The notes: generated by a model from the letters alone, not told the origin. A stretch of 64,000 nt of DNA from JAGOLU01 sp037138475 (GCA_037138475.1 JBAXII010000004.1:1-64000); one strand, 5' to 3'. Numbered from the stretch's first letter, positions 40,664-49,107 are shown. Numbers and translations: made by a program.

Positions 40664-42292
40664 CTATTGCACTGGCAACAGCTCGTGAATATCGTCCTTT
40701 TTCAGAATGCCTACCTTTGATAATAGTCGAGTTATCAAAAATAATCCACTCGCATCGAGCAACCAGCACGCGAGAAGGTACACCGTAGTCATAATGGTGC
40801 CTGTTGAGAGCATAAGCAATACGAGGTTTATCGTACGAGTCGTGTCGAATATGAGCCCATCAAGGATGCGTTGACTCGGATACATCACCACGAGTGCCAT
40901 GAGCACCGCAACAGATATTTTCGCAAACTCTTTGAGGAAGCTCATCAGGAGAAGTCCCCCCAGCTGAATATGAAGCAAAAATATAAGCGTCAGAGTCTGC
41001 AGGATGATAGTAAAGCTAAAGGTGAGTCCGAGTGACCATACCGGCAGTTCCATATATCCTACTGCGATATAACTCAATATAGCATTGAACGCTATGGAGC
41101 AAATCGAAACGATAAAGGGCGTCCTGCTATTTTGCGCTGCATAAAAGCATCTCGTGAGAAAATAGTAGCAACTATGAAAAGGGATAGAGAGTGCAAAGAA
41201 TGACATAGTTTCAGCTGTCAGTACCGTACCTGTCCAGTCAAACCGTTGGCCTCCATAGATCAACCGCACGAGTGGAGTGCGACTCACCACAAAGAACAAC
41301 ATGACTGGCATCATCACAAAGAACATATTGCTCAGTGAGTCCGTAATGACCTTTTTTAGTTCACTGATTCTGTCGGACTGGTACATCTCAGCGAGATAGG
41401 GGAGCGAAGCCTGTCCAAAAGCCATGCCGATAATGGATACGGGTAGTAACTGCAAGTGTTGTGCAAAGTAAAAGATGGTATAGGCACCAGTCGAGATCAA
41501 CGTGCTGAGTGTCTGATCGATCGTCGCCTCGATTTGTGCTGCCAGAACAGTCAGAATACGCGGAGTGATAGTTTTGAAAAACGAATATACCTCTTTTGCG
41601 AAGGTGAACGTGGGGTACAGTTGAAAATCGAGAGTAAAGAGTGCAGGGAGCTGGGAGGCGAAAAAGAGTGCTGAGCCTACCACTACTCCGATGATGACGG
41701 CGTCAAGGTGAAATTGGGGTGCCAGAATGATCGTGGATCCCACAATCCCGATGTTATAAATAACCGGTGCAAATGCGGGGAGTAAAAATCGTTTATACGC
41801 TTGTGAAAGTCCAGTCAATATGTTTCCCAAGACTAAAAAGGGAAGCTGTGCGACGAGCAGTATGCGAGATAGGCGGGTGACCTCAAGCAGCTCCGCGTCA
41901 TTAAAACCTATGACTGTCAACTTTACCACTTGTGGCATGGTGATATACAGAATCAGCACGAGGAACACGAGCATAAAACAGATTACAGAGATTAAGCTAG
42001 ATATGACGCGAGATTGCTTTTTCTTGTCCGATCCAAATGATTGGAAAAAAGGTATAAATGTAGTCGAAAGTGCACCTGATATAAGCAGTTCAAATACAAA
42101 GTCAGGGATACGAAATGCAGCGAGATAGAGTGCCAATTCCTCTTTTGAGAAGTAGTTGTTCATGACGCGGAATCTCATGAGGCCAAATATACGCGCGAGG
42201 AGTAACATGCTTGAGATTACCAGCGCTGAGGATAGGATACCTGTCTGTTGGGCGAATACGAAATCTTTGGTTCGCGTGAGAAGTCTTTTCAT
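40664..42292 (-). CDS. murJ: MurJ (MviN) lipid II flippase
   Basis: Moves lipid II across the cytoplasmic membrane. 542 residues with about 13-14 transmembrane helices of the MOP superfamily. Seen: RIFGLMRFRVMNNYF with essential-type Arg residues, IPDFVFELLISGALSTTFIPFF, LLPVSIIGMAFGQASLPYLAEM and FALSIPFHSCYYFLTRCFYAAQNSRTP, typical of MurJ. A -10 TACAAT lies 8 bases upstream of the ATG. Divergent from mraZ. Confidence 0.95.
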   Translation of the reverse strand: MKRLLTRTKDFVFAQQTGILSSALVISSMLLLARIFGLMRFRVMNNYFSKEELALYLAAFRIPDFVFELLISGALSTTFIPFFQSFGSDKKKQSRVISSLISVICFMLVFLVLILYITMPQVVKLTVIGFNDAELLEVTRLSRILLVAQLPFLVLGNILTGLSQAYKRFLLPAFAPVIYNIGIVGSTIILAPQFHLDAVIIGVVVGSALFFASQLPALFTLDFQLYPTFTFAKEVYSFFKTITPRILTVLAAQIEATIDQTLSTLISTGAYTIFYFAQHLQLLPVSIIGMAFGQASLPYLAEMYQSDRISELKKVITDSLSNMFFVMMPVMLFFVVSRTPLVRLIYGGQRFDWTGTVLTAETMSFFALSIPFHSCYYFLTRCFYAAQNSRTPFIVSICSIAFNAILSYIAVGYMELPVWSLGLTFSFTIILQTLTLIFLLHIQLGGLLLMSFLKEFAKISVAVLMALVVMYPSQRILDGLIFDTTRTINLVLLMLSTGTIMTTVYLLACWLLDASGLFLITRLLSKVGILKKDDIHELLPVQ

Positions 42293-42300
42293 CTCTTTCT

Positions 42301-42306
42301 ATTGTA
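42301..42306 (-). promoter_or_regulatory. -10 box of murJ
   Basis: TACAAT (as TATACAAT) on the minus strand, 8 bases before ATG 42292. Confidence 0.55.
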
Positions 42307-42425
42307 TATCGTATCAATCGAATAAGAAATAGATACTGATTCACCTTTCTTAACCCAACTTTCAATGATAGTAATCTGATTTGGGTTGTCACAGAAGCTC
42401 AGTCTTGCCGATATGCATTTACCTA

Positions 42426-42458
42426 TTGACAGATGGTGACAAATGGTGAAGAATGGAT
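42426..42458 (+). promoter_or_regulatory. mraZ promoter with three MraZ-box-like repeats
   Basis: TTGACA (42426-42431) and, 17 bases on, AAGAAT (42449-42454), ending 8 bases before the ATG. TGG triplets (TGGTG, TGGTG, TGGAT) occur at 42434, 42444 and 42454, an exact 10-base period, as in the MraZ operators known from E. coli (TGGGN units). Confidence 0.65.
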
Positions 42459-42462
42459 ACAT

Positions 42463-42855
42463 ATGTTGTTTCTTGGTGAATATCAATTGAACTTCTCAGG
42501 ACCAGGACGAGTAGTCCTCCCAAAGAAAGTTCGAGAGTTACTCAAAGGCACATCATTTGTACTCACCAGAGGATTTGATCGCTGTCTATCAGGATATGAC
42601 AGTGTGGAGTATGAGGTAAAGGCAAAGGAATTGTTCGCCGTTTCGATCCTAGATAGCGCAAAGCTGAGCGAAAGACGAAATCTCTTTGCATCAACGGTTT
42701 ATGTAGAGATAGATGAGCAAGGTAGATTTGTGATACCAAAGCAGCTCTGTGAGTATGCGAGCCTAGACAAAAAGGTGGTAGTAGTAGGAGTCGGAGATCA
42801 TTTTGAGCTGTGGGACGATACAAAGTGGATAAATTACAAAAAAACTATTACCTAA
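42463..42855 (+). CDS. mraZ: MraZ, transcriptional regulator of the division/cell-wall cluster
   Basis: 130 residues with two SpoVT/AbrB-like halves: FLGEYQLNFSGPGRVVLPKKVRELL region (first) and STVYVEIDEQGRFVIPKQLC (second). Forms ring-shaped oligomers that bind spaced TGG-type repeats and usually repress their own cluster. The start at ATG 42463 is placed by the promoter; the earlier in-frame ATG (42433) lies within the operator. First gene of the mraZ-rsmH-ftsL-ftsI cluster. Confidence 0.94.
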   Translation: MLFLGEYQLNFSGPGRVVLPKKVRELLKGTSFVLTRGFDRCLSGYDSVEYEVKAKELFAVSILDSAKLSERRNLFASTVYVEIDEQGRFVIPKQLCEYASLDKKVVVVGVGDHFELWDDTKWINYKKTIT

Positions 42856-42857
42856 CT

Positions 42858-42938
42858 ATGTCCAAGAAACAGATGAGCACACACAAGGGACTATGGAGAC
42901 AGGTAGTAGATTTTTTCGAATACGTTCTGAGTTTTTAA
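42858..42938 (+). CDS. Possible 26-residue peptide between mraZ and rsmH
   Basis: ATG 42858 to TAA 42938, two bases after mraZ and three before rsmH, exactly filling the gap. Basic start (MSKKQMSTHK), then an amphipathic segment LWRQVVDFFEYVLSF that could lie on a membrane. The tight packing suggests it may be translated; no family known. Confidence 0.35.
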   Translation: MSKKQMSTHKGLWRQVVDFFEYVLSF

Positions 42939-42941
42939 GAT

Positions 42942-43805
42942 ATGCATACGCCAGTACTGATAACACAAGTTCTCACGCACCTTGACATACAACCAGGAAT
43001 GAAACTCGTTGACTGCACCTTCGGAGAAGGCGGTCATACGGAGGCCATGCTTGACGCAGGAGCCACTGTACTCGCTCTCGATGCAGATCAGGCACAGATT
43101 GATAGATATTCGCAACAGATGAGTCAAAAGGTACACGCAATGATGGCAAATAGTCAGTTGATACTGGTACGCGGAAACTACGCGGACATCTCGACCATCA
43201 TACCAGATCACCATTTTTCACCAGTTGATGCGGTGCTCTTTGATCTCGGGCTTTCTATGAATCAGATACATCAAGGCGAAGGTTATTCATTCCAATTCCC
43301 ACATCAGCCGCTGGATCTAGTAATAGATTCGTTGGCAAAACAAAAGGGGACGACGAGGGCGGCTGATGTGGTAGGTGGATATACAGAGGAAGAACTTGAA
43401 ACGATGTTTTCGCGCTATGCAGAGCTTACCTACGCGCCAAAATTGGCACGAGGAATAGTCGCATATCGCAAGACACATCAGGTTCAGACAGTAAGTGACT
43501 TTATAAGTGCGATTGAGAGTGTTGCGGCAAAATCAGATTATGCAGCGATATTTCAGGCATTGCGCGTAGAGGTAAATGATGAGTACACAAAGATCATTGC
43601 AGGACTTGAAGGCAGCTTAAAAATATTGAAAAAGGATGGGAAGATCGCCATCATCTCATTTCACTCAGGCGAGGATAGACTGATCAAAAATTGGGCACGA
43701 GGTAAAGGGATCAAAGAAGTGGCAAAAGTGATAGGAAAAAACGTTTCATCAAAATCATTCGAAAGATCGGCGATATTACGAGTTTATACCCATTATTCAA
43801 ACTAA
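42942..43805 (+). CDS. rsmH: RsmH (MraW), 16S rRNA m4C1402 methyltransferase
   Basis: 287 residues. Seen: LVDCTFGEGGHTEAML (SAM-binding motif I), VLALDADQAQIDR, VDAVLFDLGLSMNQI, SFQFPHQPLDLVID, AIFQALRVEVNDEY and IISFHSGEDRLIKNW. All typical of RsmH. Standard place after mraZ. No Shine-Dalgarno sequence; the upstream small ORF may couple translation. Confidence 0.96.
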   Translation: MHTPVLITQVLTHLDIQPGMKLVDCTFGEGGHTEAMLDAGATVLALDADQAQIDRYSQQMSQKVHAMMANSQLILVRGNYADISTIIPDHHFSPVDAVLFDLGLSMNQIHQGEGYSFQFPHQPLDLVIDSLAKQKGTTRAADVVGGYTEEELETMFSRYAELTYAPKLARGIVAYRKTHQVQTVSDFISAIESVAAKSDYAAIFQALRVEVNDEYTKIIAGLEGSLKILKKDGKIAIISFHSGEDRLIKNWARGKGIKEVAKVIGKNVSSKSFERSAILRVYTHYSN

Positions 43806-43806
43806 T

Positions 43807-44088
43807 ATGAAATACATATCACCCAAAAGAATCATGCTAGGGATTTGCACCTTCGTTTTGCTTGGTATGAATATGTATGTGCATATCGGGGCCATGCAGA
43901 TGTCTGAAAAAGCTATGTACTACGAACGTCAAATCGCAACGCTCAAACAAAACTCACTCAAACTCGAAGATGAGCTCACTCATCAATCATCACTCAATGA
44001 GCTTTCGACAATCGTTGGCGCAAATGGGTATACTACTCCCGTGATTGCGGCTCGATGGATACACAGCGTCGAGGTAGCAGCGCGCTAA
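43807..44088 (+). CDS. ftsL: FtsL-like division protein
   Basis: A 93-residue bitopic protein: short basic cytoplasmic start, one transmembrane helix (about 8-28), then a coiled-coil-like periplasmic stretch (SEKAMYYERQIATLKQNSLKLEDEL). The sequence is too diverged for identification by motif alone. Size, topology and the position between rsmH and ftsI are those of FtsL, which with FtsQ and FtsB activates FtsWI. Confidence 0.75.
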   Translation: MKYISPKRIMLGICTFVLLGMNMYVHIGAMQMSEKAMYYERQIATLKQNSLKLEDELTHQSSLNELSTIVGANGYTTPVIAARWIHSVEVAAR

Positions 44089-44101
44089 ACTCACCACCTC
44101 T

Positions 44102-45772
44102 ATGAACAAGGTCAAAATCGTATTTATTGGTAACATGTTGGGGTACGTGTTGGTCCTCCTGTCCTTGCTTCGGATACAGTTTTTTAGTACCAATCAAGCA
44201 GCTGATAACGCAGACTACTTACAAAAACGTTCAATCCCTGCCAAACGGGGTGTCATCTATGATTCACATGGTGAGCTGCTTGCGGGTAGTTTGGTGAGCT
44301 ACAGTATCCATGTTGATCCACAGCTATTTCACCCCTCGACGGATCAACTTTCCCAAATCGCAAAGGTGCTCTCCGTCCCCGAGGCAAGCATCTCCGCTCG
44401 GTTGGAAAAAGGTTCGACTCGCTGGGCACACATCGCCGATGATGTATCCTCTCCAAAACTACTTGCGCTTCGAACGCTTCCCCTGCAGGGTATCTATTGG
44501 GAGCAACATCTGAAGCGAGAGTATCCAGAGGCATCACTTGCCGCATCCCTCATCGGATTTGTGGGGAAAAAGGCAGACGGCAGTCCGGTCGGGTACTATG
44601 GACTCGAAGGATACTACGAAGACGAGCTTCGTGGGCTCCCCGGGGTATATATAGGTGAGAGAGATGTAGCAACTCGCCCGATGCTATTGGGCACGCAGGA
44701 ACAGCTTGACAGTCAGGATGGACGAGACGTATATCTCGCCGTGGATAAATCAGTCCAACAGATAGTCAAACGAAAGGCAGTTGAGGGTATGAACCGCTTT
44801 TTACCAAAACAAGTGTGCATCATCGTGGCAAACCCCCAAACCATGGCGATTCTGGGACTTTCCTGTCTGCCAGATTATGACCCGCGTGAATTTTCAAAGT
44901 ATCCCGAGCAAACATTCCGCACTTCAGCCATATCTGATGTGTATGAGCCAGGATCTACCTTTAAACCTTTGATAGTGAGTGCTGCTCTTGATGCGCTGGT
45001 TATAAAGCCAAATGAAGTCCTTCCAGAGCCAACTACGTTATCCATCGGCGACTACACGATAGCAAACTGGGATGGCAAGTCTCGGGGATCCATATCTATT
45101 AGCGATGTGCTCGCAAAATCATCCAACATAGGCATGGTACAAATTGGTCAGAAACTCCAACCCGAAGGCGTGTATACAGCAGTATTAAAGTACGGACTCG
45201 GGAGTGAGACAGGCATCGATCTCCAGGGTGAGGTATCCAGCGGCATCAAGCCACGGCAATATTGGTATCCGATCGACTACTCGACTGCAACCTTTGGACA
45301 GGGCCTCGCAGTAACCCCACTCCAGCTTATCACTGCCTTCTCGAGTGTGATCAATGGAGGAGAGCTTTTGAAGCCATATGTGGTAGAGCGCATCTCAGAT
45401 GGAACTCATACGAACTATCAACAAAAGAGGACAGTGGTGAGACGTGTCATCAGCGAGAGCACCAGCAAGATCATGCGCCGCATGCTCGAATACACGATCG
45501 ACCATGCTGAATACAAATGGCAAAAACCTACCGGGTATCGATTTGGTGGCAAAACAGGCACTGCTCAGATTGCAGTAGCTGGAAAGTATGACACATCAAA
45601 GACAATCGCATCCTTTATAGGGTTCACTCCCGTTGACAACCCAAAGTTTATAGCCTTGGTAGTAGTCAAGGAGCCGTCTTCATCTTCCTGGGGATCTGAG
45701 ACTGCAGCCCCCCTCTTTTTCGAACTTGCAAAAGAATTGGTTGCGTATCTTGGGATACCTCCTGAGTATTAA
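44102..45772 (+). CDS. ftsI: FtsI-type class B penicillin-binding protein (septal transpeptidase)
   Basis: 556 residues: one N-terminal transmembrane helix (about 5-24), PBP dimerisation domain starting RSIPAKRGVIYDSHGELLA, and a transpeptidase domain with SxxK motif EPGSTFKPLIV, SxN in KSSNIGM, and KTG in FGGKTGTAQIA. There are no PASTA domains; the C-terminus ends shortly after the catalytic domain. It follows ftsL by 13 bases in the division cluster. Confidence 0.95.
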   Translation: MNKVKIVFIGNMLGYVLVLLSLLRIQFFSTNQAADNADYLQKRSIPAKRGVIYDSHGELLAGSLVSYSIHVDPQLFHPSTDQLSQIAKVLSVPEASISARLEKGSTRWAHIADDVSSPKLLALRTLPLQGIYWEQHLKREYPEASLAASLIGFVGKKADGSPVGYYGLEGYYEDELRGLPGVYIGERDVATRPMLLGTQEQLDSQDGRDVYLAVDKSVQQIVKRKAVEGMNRFLPKQVCIIVANPQTMAILGLSCLPDYDPREFSKYPEQTFRTSAISDVYEPGSTFKPLIVSAALDALVIKPNEVLPEPTTLSIGDYTIANWDGKSRGSISISDVLAKSSNIGMVQIGQKLQPEGVYTAVLKYGLGSETGIDLQGEVSSGIKPRQYWYPIDYSTATFGQGLAVTPLQLITAFSSVINGGELLKPYVVERISDGTHTNYQQKRTVVRRVISESTSKIMRRMLEYTIDHAEYKWQKPTGYRFGGKTGTAQIAVAGKYDTSKTIASFIGFTPVDNPKFIALVVVKEPSSSSWGSETAAPLFFELAKELVAYLGIPPEY

Positions 45773-45794
45773 AAGCGCACCATGTATAGTCAGT

Positions 45795-45921
45795 GTCATT
45801 GCGAGGAGCTAGACTTGAACATTCACTAGGGAGCGACGTCGCAATCTCTCGATGCATTGGATTGCCACCCCACCACAGCGAGGCAGGCTGTCGTCGCCTA
45901 ATGGCTCCTGCTCGCAATGAC
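45795..45921 (+). repeat. Composite family 1 repeat between ftsI and murE
   Basis: GTCATTGCGAGGAGC at the left and GCTCGCAATGAC-type end at the right (45911-45921), with internal GTCGCAATCTC and GGATTGCCACCCC segments: several copies nested or fused. Confidence 0.75.
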
Positions 45922-45958
45922 ATATGCGGTATGCGTAAGGTGAGTTAAATACAAGAAA

Positions 45959-45993
45959 ATTATTCATTCTTAATTCTTAATTATTCATTATAA
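45959..45993 (+). repeat. Heptameric tandem repeat directly upstream of murE
   Basis: ATTATTC, ATTCTTA, ATTCTTA, ATTATTC, ATTATAA. The last unit supplies most of the murE -10 box. Confidence 0.8.
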
Positions 45994-45994
45994 T
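45989..45994 (+). promoter_or_regulatory. -10 box of murE
   Basis: A perfect TATAAT ending 6 bases before ATG 46001, formed by the end of the 7-base repeat tract. Confidence 0.55.
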
Positions 45995-46000
45995 TAGTCC

Positions 46001-47230
46001 ATGTGGAGACAATTAAAGAATGTATACCATTGGGTAGTCGCCTGGTCAGCGCATGTGCTGTATGGCCTCCCTGGAAGCAAATTAAAGCTGATCGGAGTCA
46101 CAGGAACTGATGGAAAGACTACTACCTCCTCGCTCATCTATCATGTACTCAAATCCTCAGGCAAGAAGGTCTCGATGATCACCACGATATCCGCCGTGAT
46201 TGGAGGCAAGGCGCAAGATACAGGCTTCCATGTCACCACACCTGATCCTCACCAGATACCAAAATATCTCGCACAAGCGGTAGCACATGGAGACGAATAC
46301 ATGGTATTTGAGATTACTTCTCATGCACTCGATCAGCATCGAGCCGCCCCTCTCCGATTTGATGTATCTGGCATCACGAATATCACTCATGAGCATCTTG
46401 ACTATCACGGGACTATGGACAGATATATCCGCGCAAAAGCAAAACTCATATCTCTTTCAAAGGTAACATTTATCAATGCAGATCAACTCGAAATAAAAAA
46501 TAAACTGATCAATTATAGAGATATGTACTGTCCCAATAGTATAGTGCGCACATATAGTTTGACAGAAAAATCTGATCGAAAGCTTGATATCTCTAAGCGA
46601 TTTGATACCTCCCTCGAGGCATACAATAAGTACAACTTTTTGCTTGCGTACAGTATTTGTGCACAGCTAGGTATCACTGATGCTCAGTTTGCACATGCAC
46701 TCAAGTCGTTTCGATTTCCTGCGGGCCGTATGGAAACTATCTTCAGTGGTGAATACCAAGTGATTGTAGATTTTGCCCATACTCCTCACGCCATTTCGGA
46801 AGCTTTGTCTGCGATTCGTACGAAGCGTCCAACTAGCCGACTAATACATGTATTTGGCTCTGCAGGCAAACGTGATGTGTCCAAGCGTCCCCTGATGGGT
46901 GATGCTTCTGCAGGGTATGCCGATGTAGTCATACTCACTGAGGAAGATCATCGTGATGAAGATCCTCGTGCCATTGCGAATATGATAGCTACTGGATTGA
47001 ATCGTCATGGGTTTACTGAGGTGGCTCCGGAGCACATGATACAGTTTCCATTGAAGAAAACCTTTACCTTTGTCCCGAACAGGGAGGATGCCGTGCGACT
47101 CGCGGTGGCGATCGCGCGTGCGGGCGATGTGCTCGTCGCCACCGGCAAAGCTCATGAGTCCACCCTTTGTCGAGGCACCACAGAGTATCCCTATAGTGAG
47201 AAGGAAAGCTTCCTAAAGCTCCTAAGATGA
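46001..47230 (+). CDS. murE: MurE-type UDP-MurNAc-tripeptide ligase, short form
   Basis: Adds the third amino acid of the stem peptide. 409 residues against about 480-500; the UDP-binding N-terminal domain is reduced to about 25 residues. Seen: ATP loop GVTGTDGKTTTS, TTPDPHQI, FEITSHALDQHRA, NITHEHLDYHGTM, the carbamylated-Lys segment YIRAKAKL, GRMETI, FAHTPHAI and GSAGKRDVSKRP. The specificity loop reads TEEDHRDEDP where DAP-adding enzymes have DNPR and Lys-adding ones DNPA, so the amino acid added cannot be assigned. Confidence 0.88.
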   Translation: MWRQLKNVYHWVVAWSAHVLYGLPGSKLKLIGVTGTDGKTTTSSLIYHVLKSSGKKVSMITTISAVIGGKAQDTGFHVTTPDPHQIPKYLAQAVAHGDEYMVFEITSHALDQHRAAPLRFDVSGITNITHEHLDYHGTMDRYIRAKAKLISLSKVTFINADQLEIKNKLINYRDMYCPNSIVRTYSLTEKSDRKLDISKRFDTSLEAYNKYNFLLAYSICAQLGITDAQFAHALKSFRFPAGRMETIFSGEYQVIVDFAHTPHAISEALSAIRTKRPTSRLIHVFGSAGKRDVSKRPLMGDASAGYADVVILTEEDHRDEDPRAIANMIATGLNRHGFTEVAPEHMIQFPLKKTFTFVPNREDAVRLAVAIARAGDVLVATGKAHESTLCRGTTEYPYSEKESFLKLLR

Positions 47231-47370
47231 GCTCTCCCGCCCATCAACCTCCATATTATTCCCCCCCTGAATTGGGTCACTGAATTTTGATTTCGTGTAT
47301 TGCTTGACTTTGTCCACTACTTTCCCAATACAGATATGTGCATGCTTAGTCACTCACGTTACGCACGCAT

Positions 47371-47472
47371 GTCATTGCGAGGCTCTCTCGCCTTGGCGAG
47401 AGACCGTGGCAATCCCATACATGTGTGAGATTGCGACGTCTCCGCCAGCTGGCGGATCCTCGCAATGACACG
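47371..47472 (+). repeat. Composite family 1 repeat, left flank of the defence island
   Basis: GTCATTGCGAGG, hairpin CTCTCGCC/GGCGAGAG, GTGGCAATCCCAT, then 46 bases (47427-47472) identical to 56469-56514 in the same orientation. Confidence 0.9.
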
Positions 47473-47473
47473 A

Positions 47474-47515
47474 GTCAGCACCTCTGACGACTGATGACTA
47501 TCGACTCTCGACTTA
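47474..47515 (+). repeat. Heptameric tandem repeat (CGACTGA type)
   Basis: GTCAGCA, CCTCTGA, CGACTGA, TGACTAT, CGACTCT, CGACTTA, starting one base after the composite repeat. Confidence 0.65.
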
Positions 47516-47564
47516 CTTCCAAATGGAGAAATTGATGGTGGAGGGAAACAGAGAGTGCAAAGTC

Positions 47565-47600
47565 ATAAAGTCCATAAAGTTTATAAAGCTATAAAGTTTG
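47565..47600 (+). repeat. Nonamer-like tandem repeat (CATAAAGTC type)
   Basis: CATAAAGTC, CATAAAGTT, TATAAAGCT, ATAAAGTTT: a period of 9, then 8, unlike the 7-base tracts. Confidence 0.6.
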
Positions 47601-47681
47601 TAATGTTATCAGGCTCGGGAGCCACGAGCAGTAACGCATTCACGCGTACTTGATTGTTATCATTTACGCTATTTGTCAATT

Positions 47682-47723
47682 AAAACGTAAATTGTGTATT
47701 AAAACAGCTAATATTTACGTTTT
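47682..47723. promoter_or_regulatory. AT-rich 11-base hairpin, possible terminator or operator
   Basis: AAAACGTAAAT and ATTTACGTTTT around a 20-base loop, with further T after the right arm. A third half-site CATTTACG lies at 47661-47668. Could end murE transcription or be an operator near the restriction genes. Confidence 0.4.
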
Positions 47724-48009
47724 TTACCATCAGTTACAGGCTTGATCGCATCGATACGAGTTTATACTGCAGGATCTAGTATGGAGACTGTATGCAGAAG
47801 TGCGAATTAATACACAATAATATGAAGATAGGTGCTAATTTGAGAAAGAAAAGTATAATCTTCCTTGGTTATGGAATGATATAGGAAATATGCAGCGAGA
47901 AAAATGCATTAGACTAATTCAAGCAGGGCTGGAATGAGATGTAATTCATGAAACAACCTGAATGGAATCATTTCAGTAGAATGGAATGGGTATTGCTGTT
48001 AATAATTTA

Positions 48010-49107
48010 TTAGGTAATAAAACGAACTTGTAGATTTAGCTTTATATATGTTTTGCGATTTTCCAGATAGATTTTTGCAAAGCCATGCCGAGATGTGCTT
48101 GCCGTTTCCAAACGAGTGTTTTTAAATAAATAATCTCTAAAGGCATCTTGGTTATATATGTGGTAACAAACTATCTCACCGTCTTCCCTTACCACAATAT
48201 ATCCACCGTGAACTTCAAGCAAGCCATCCCATCGAGTTGCAGGGGTCATGCCCAACGCTGTATTCATTAAGAAATGCTTCAATTTAAACTCATAAAAACC
48301 ACCATGTGGGATGTGATTGGGTATGAGAGTGAAACTGCTGTTTTCCAACTCAGTGTTTATACTTGGCAAAGTACTGGCTGTGCCACTGTAATAAATTATT
48401 AACATTTGCGCAATTAATGAAGGTAGAAGGAAATCGATTTTCATAAGATTTTCTTCAAAAATTGCGCTCTCTACCTTCACAAATTTCAACGATGCACCTG
48501 AATCATAAATCTTTGACAATCTATCCCTAACTTTTGAATGAGTCTCTATCAAATTAACTTCCTCTGGGTTAATGCTTAAGTTCTCGATTTCATAGATAAA
48601 ATTAGTTGCATCACCTGCATTTAATAGTGTTGATGCTCCACCTACGCGTGACTTAATGCTAAAACCAACCTCTGGATTATATCCAGTATTTATGTCATGT
48701 ATTTTAAGTACAATGTCAGACTTCTTGTTTGAGTAACCTTTAATCTCTGGGTGACCCAACTCCTCAAGAAGTTCTTCTGCAAGTGGTATCTCAAAAGTTG
48801 ACACATTTGCAGCCTTAATGCAATTAAATATTCTCGTTAGGCGATCTCTTATCGAAGCTCGCTTTATTGATACAAATGTAGCAGAATTGACAGATATAAC
48901 TTTTATATCTTCGCTATCGTCTAGCTCAAATGCCGATTCCTTAACAGTGCCCTTAGCAGTATATATTTTTAAAATAGGGAAAAAAATGTCCTCCAACTTT
49001 TTTAGGTTTTCGTCTCCAGCATATAATTTTTGATCGGCAAGAAGCTTGAGCAAAGTATAAAGTTCGCTCCATTCACCTTTATTAACCTTTATCGGCGTAG
49101 TGCTCAT
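48010..49107 (-). CDS. HpaII-family type II restriction endonuclease
   Basis: 365 residues. The N-terminus NKGEWSELYTLLKLLADQKLYAGDENL matches the HpaII restriction enzyme family; only the first half of that phrase is strictly needed. Further family-like segments are ELLEELGHPEIKGYSNKKSDIVLKI-type text around residues 112-136 and GFSIKSRVGGAST (about 152-164), where Asp and Lys could form the PD-(D/E)XK site. HpaII cuts CCGG; the specificity here is inferred. It overlaps the methyltransferase by ATGA. Confidence 0.85.
   Translation of the reverse strand: MSTTPIKVNKGEWSELYTLLKLLADQKLYAGDENLKKLEDIFFPILKIYTAKGTVKESAFELDDSEDIKVISVNSATFVSIKRASIRDRLTRIFNCIKAANVSTFEIPLAEELLEELGHPEIKGYSNKKSDIVLKIHDINTGYNPEVGFSIKSRVGGASTLLNAGDATNFIYEIENLSINPEEVNLIETHSKVRDRLSKIYDSGASLKFVKVESAIFEENLMKIDFLLPSLIAQMLIIYYSGTASTLPSINTELENSSFTLIPNHIPHGGFYEFKLKHFLMNTALGMTPATRWDGLLEVHGGYIVVREDGEIVCYHIYNQDAFRDYLFKNTRLETASTSRHGFAKIYLENRKTYIKLNLQVRFIT

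Larger units (their letters stand above)
47231..48009. other. Long intergenic region at the left edge of the defence island
   Basis: No gene supported. It contains a composite hairpin repeat (47371-47472), a heptamer tract (47474-47515), a 9-base-period tract (47565-47600) and an AT-rich hairpin (47682-47723). After about 47640 the DNA turns AT-rich like the restriction-modification genes. A 20-codon ORF at 47822-47884 (MKIGANLRKKS start) faintly recalls an XRE-type regulator but is too short to claim. Confidence 0.7.
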
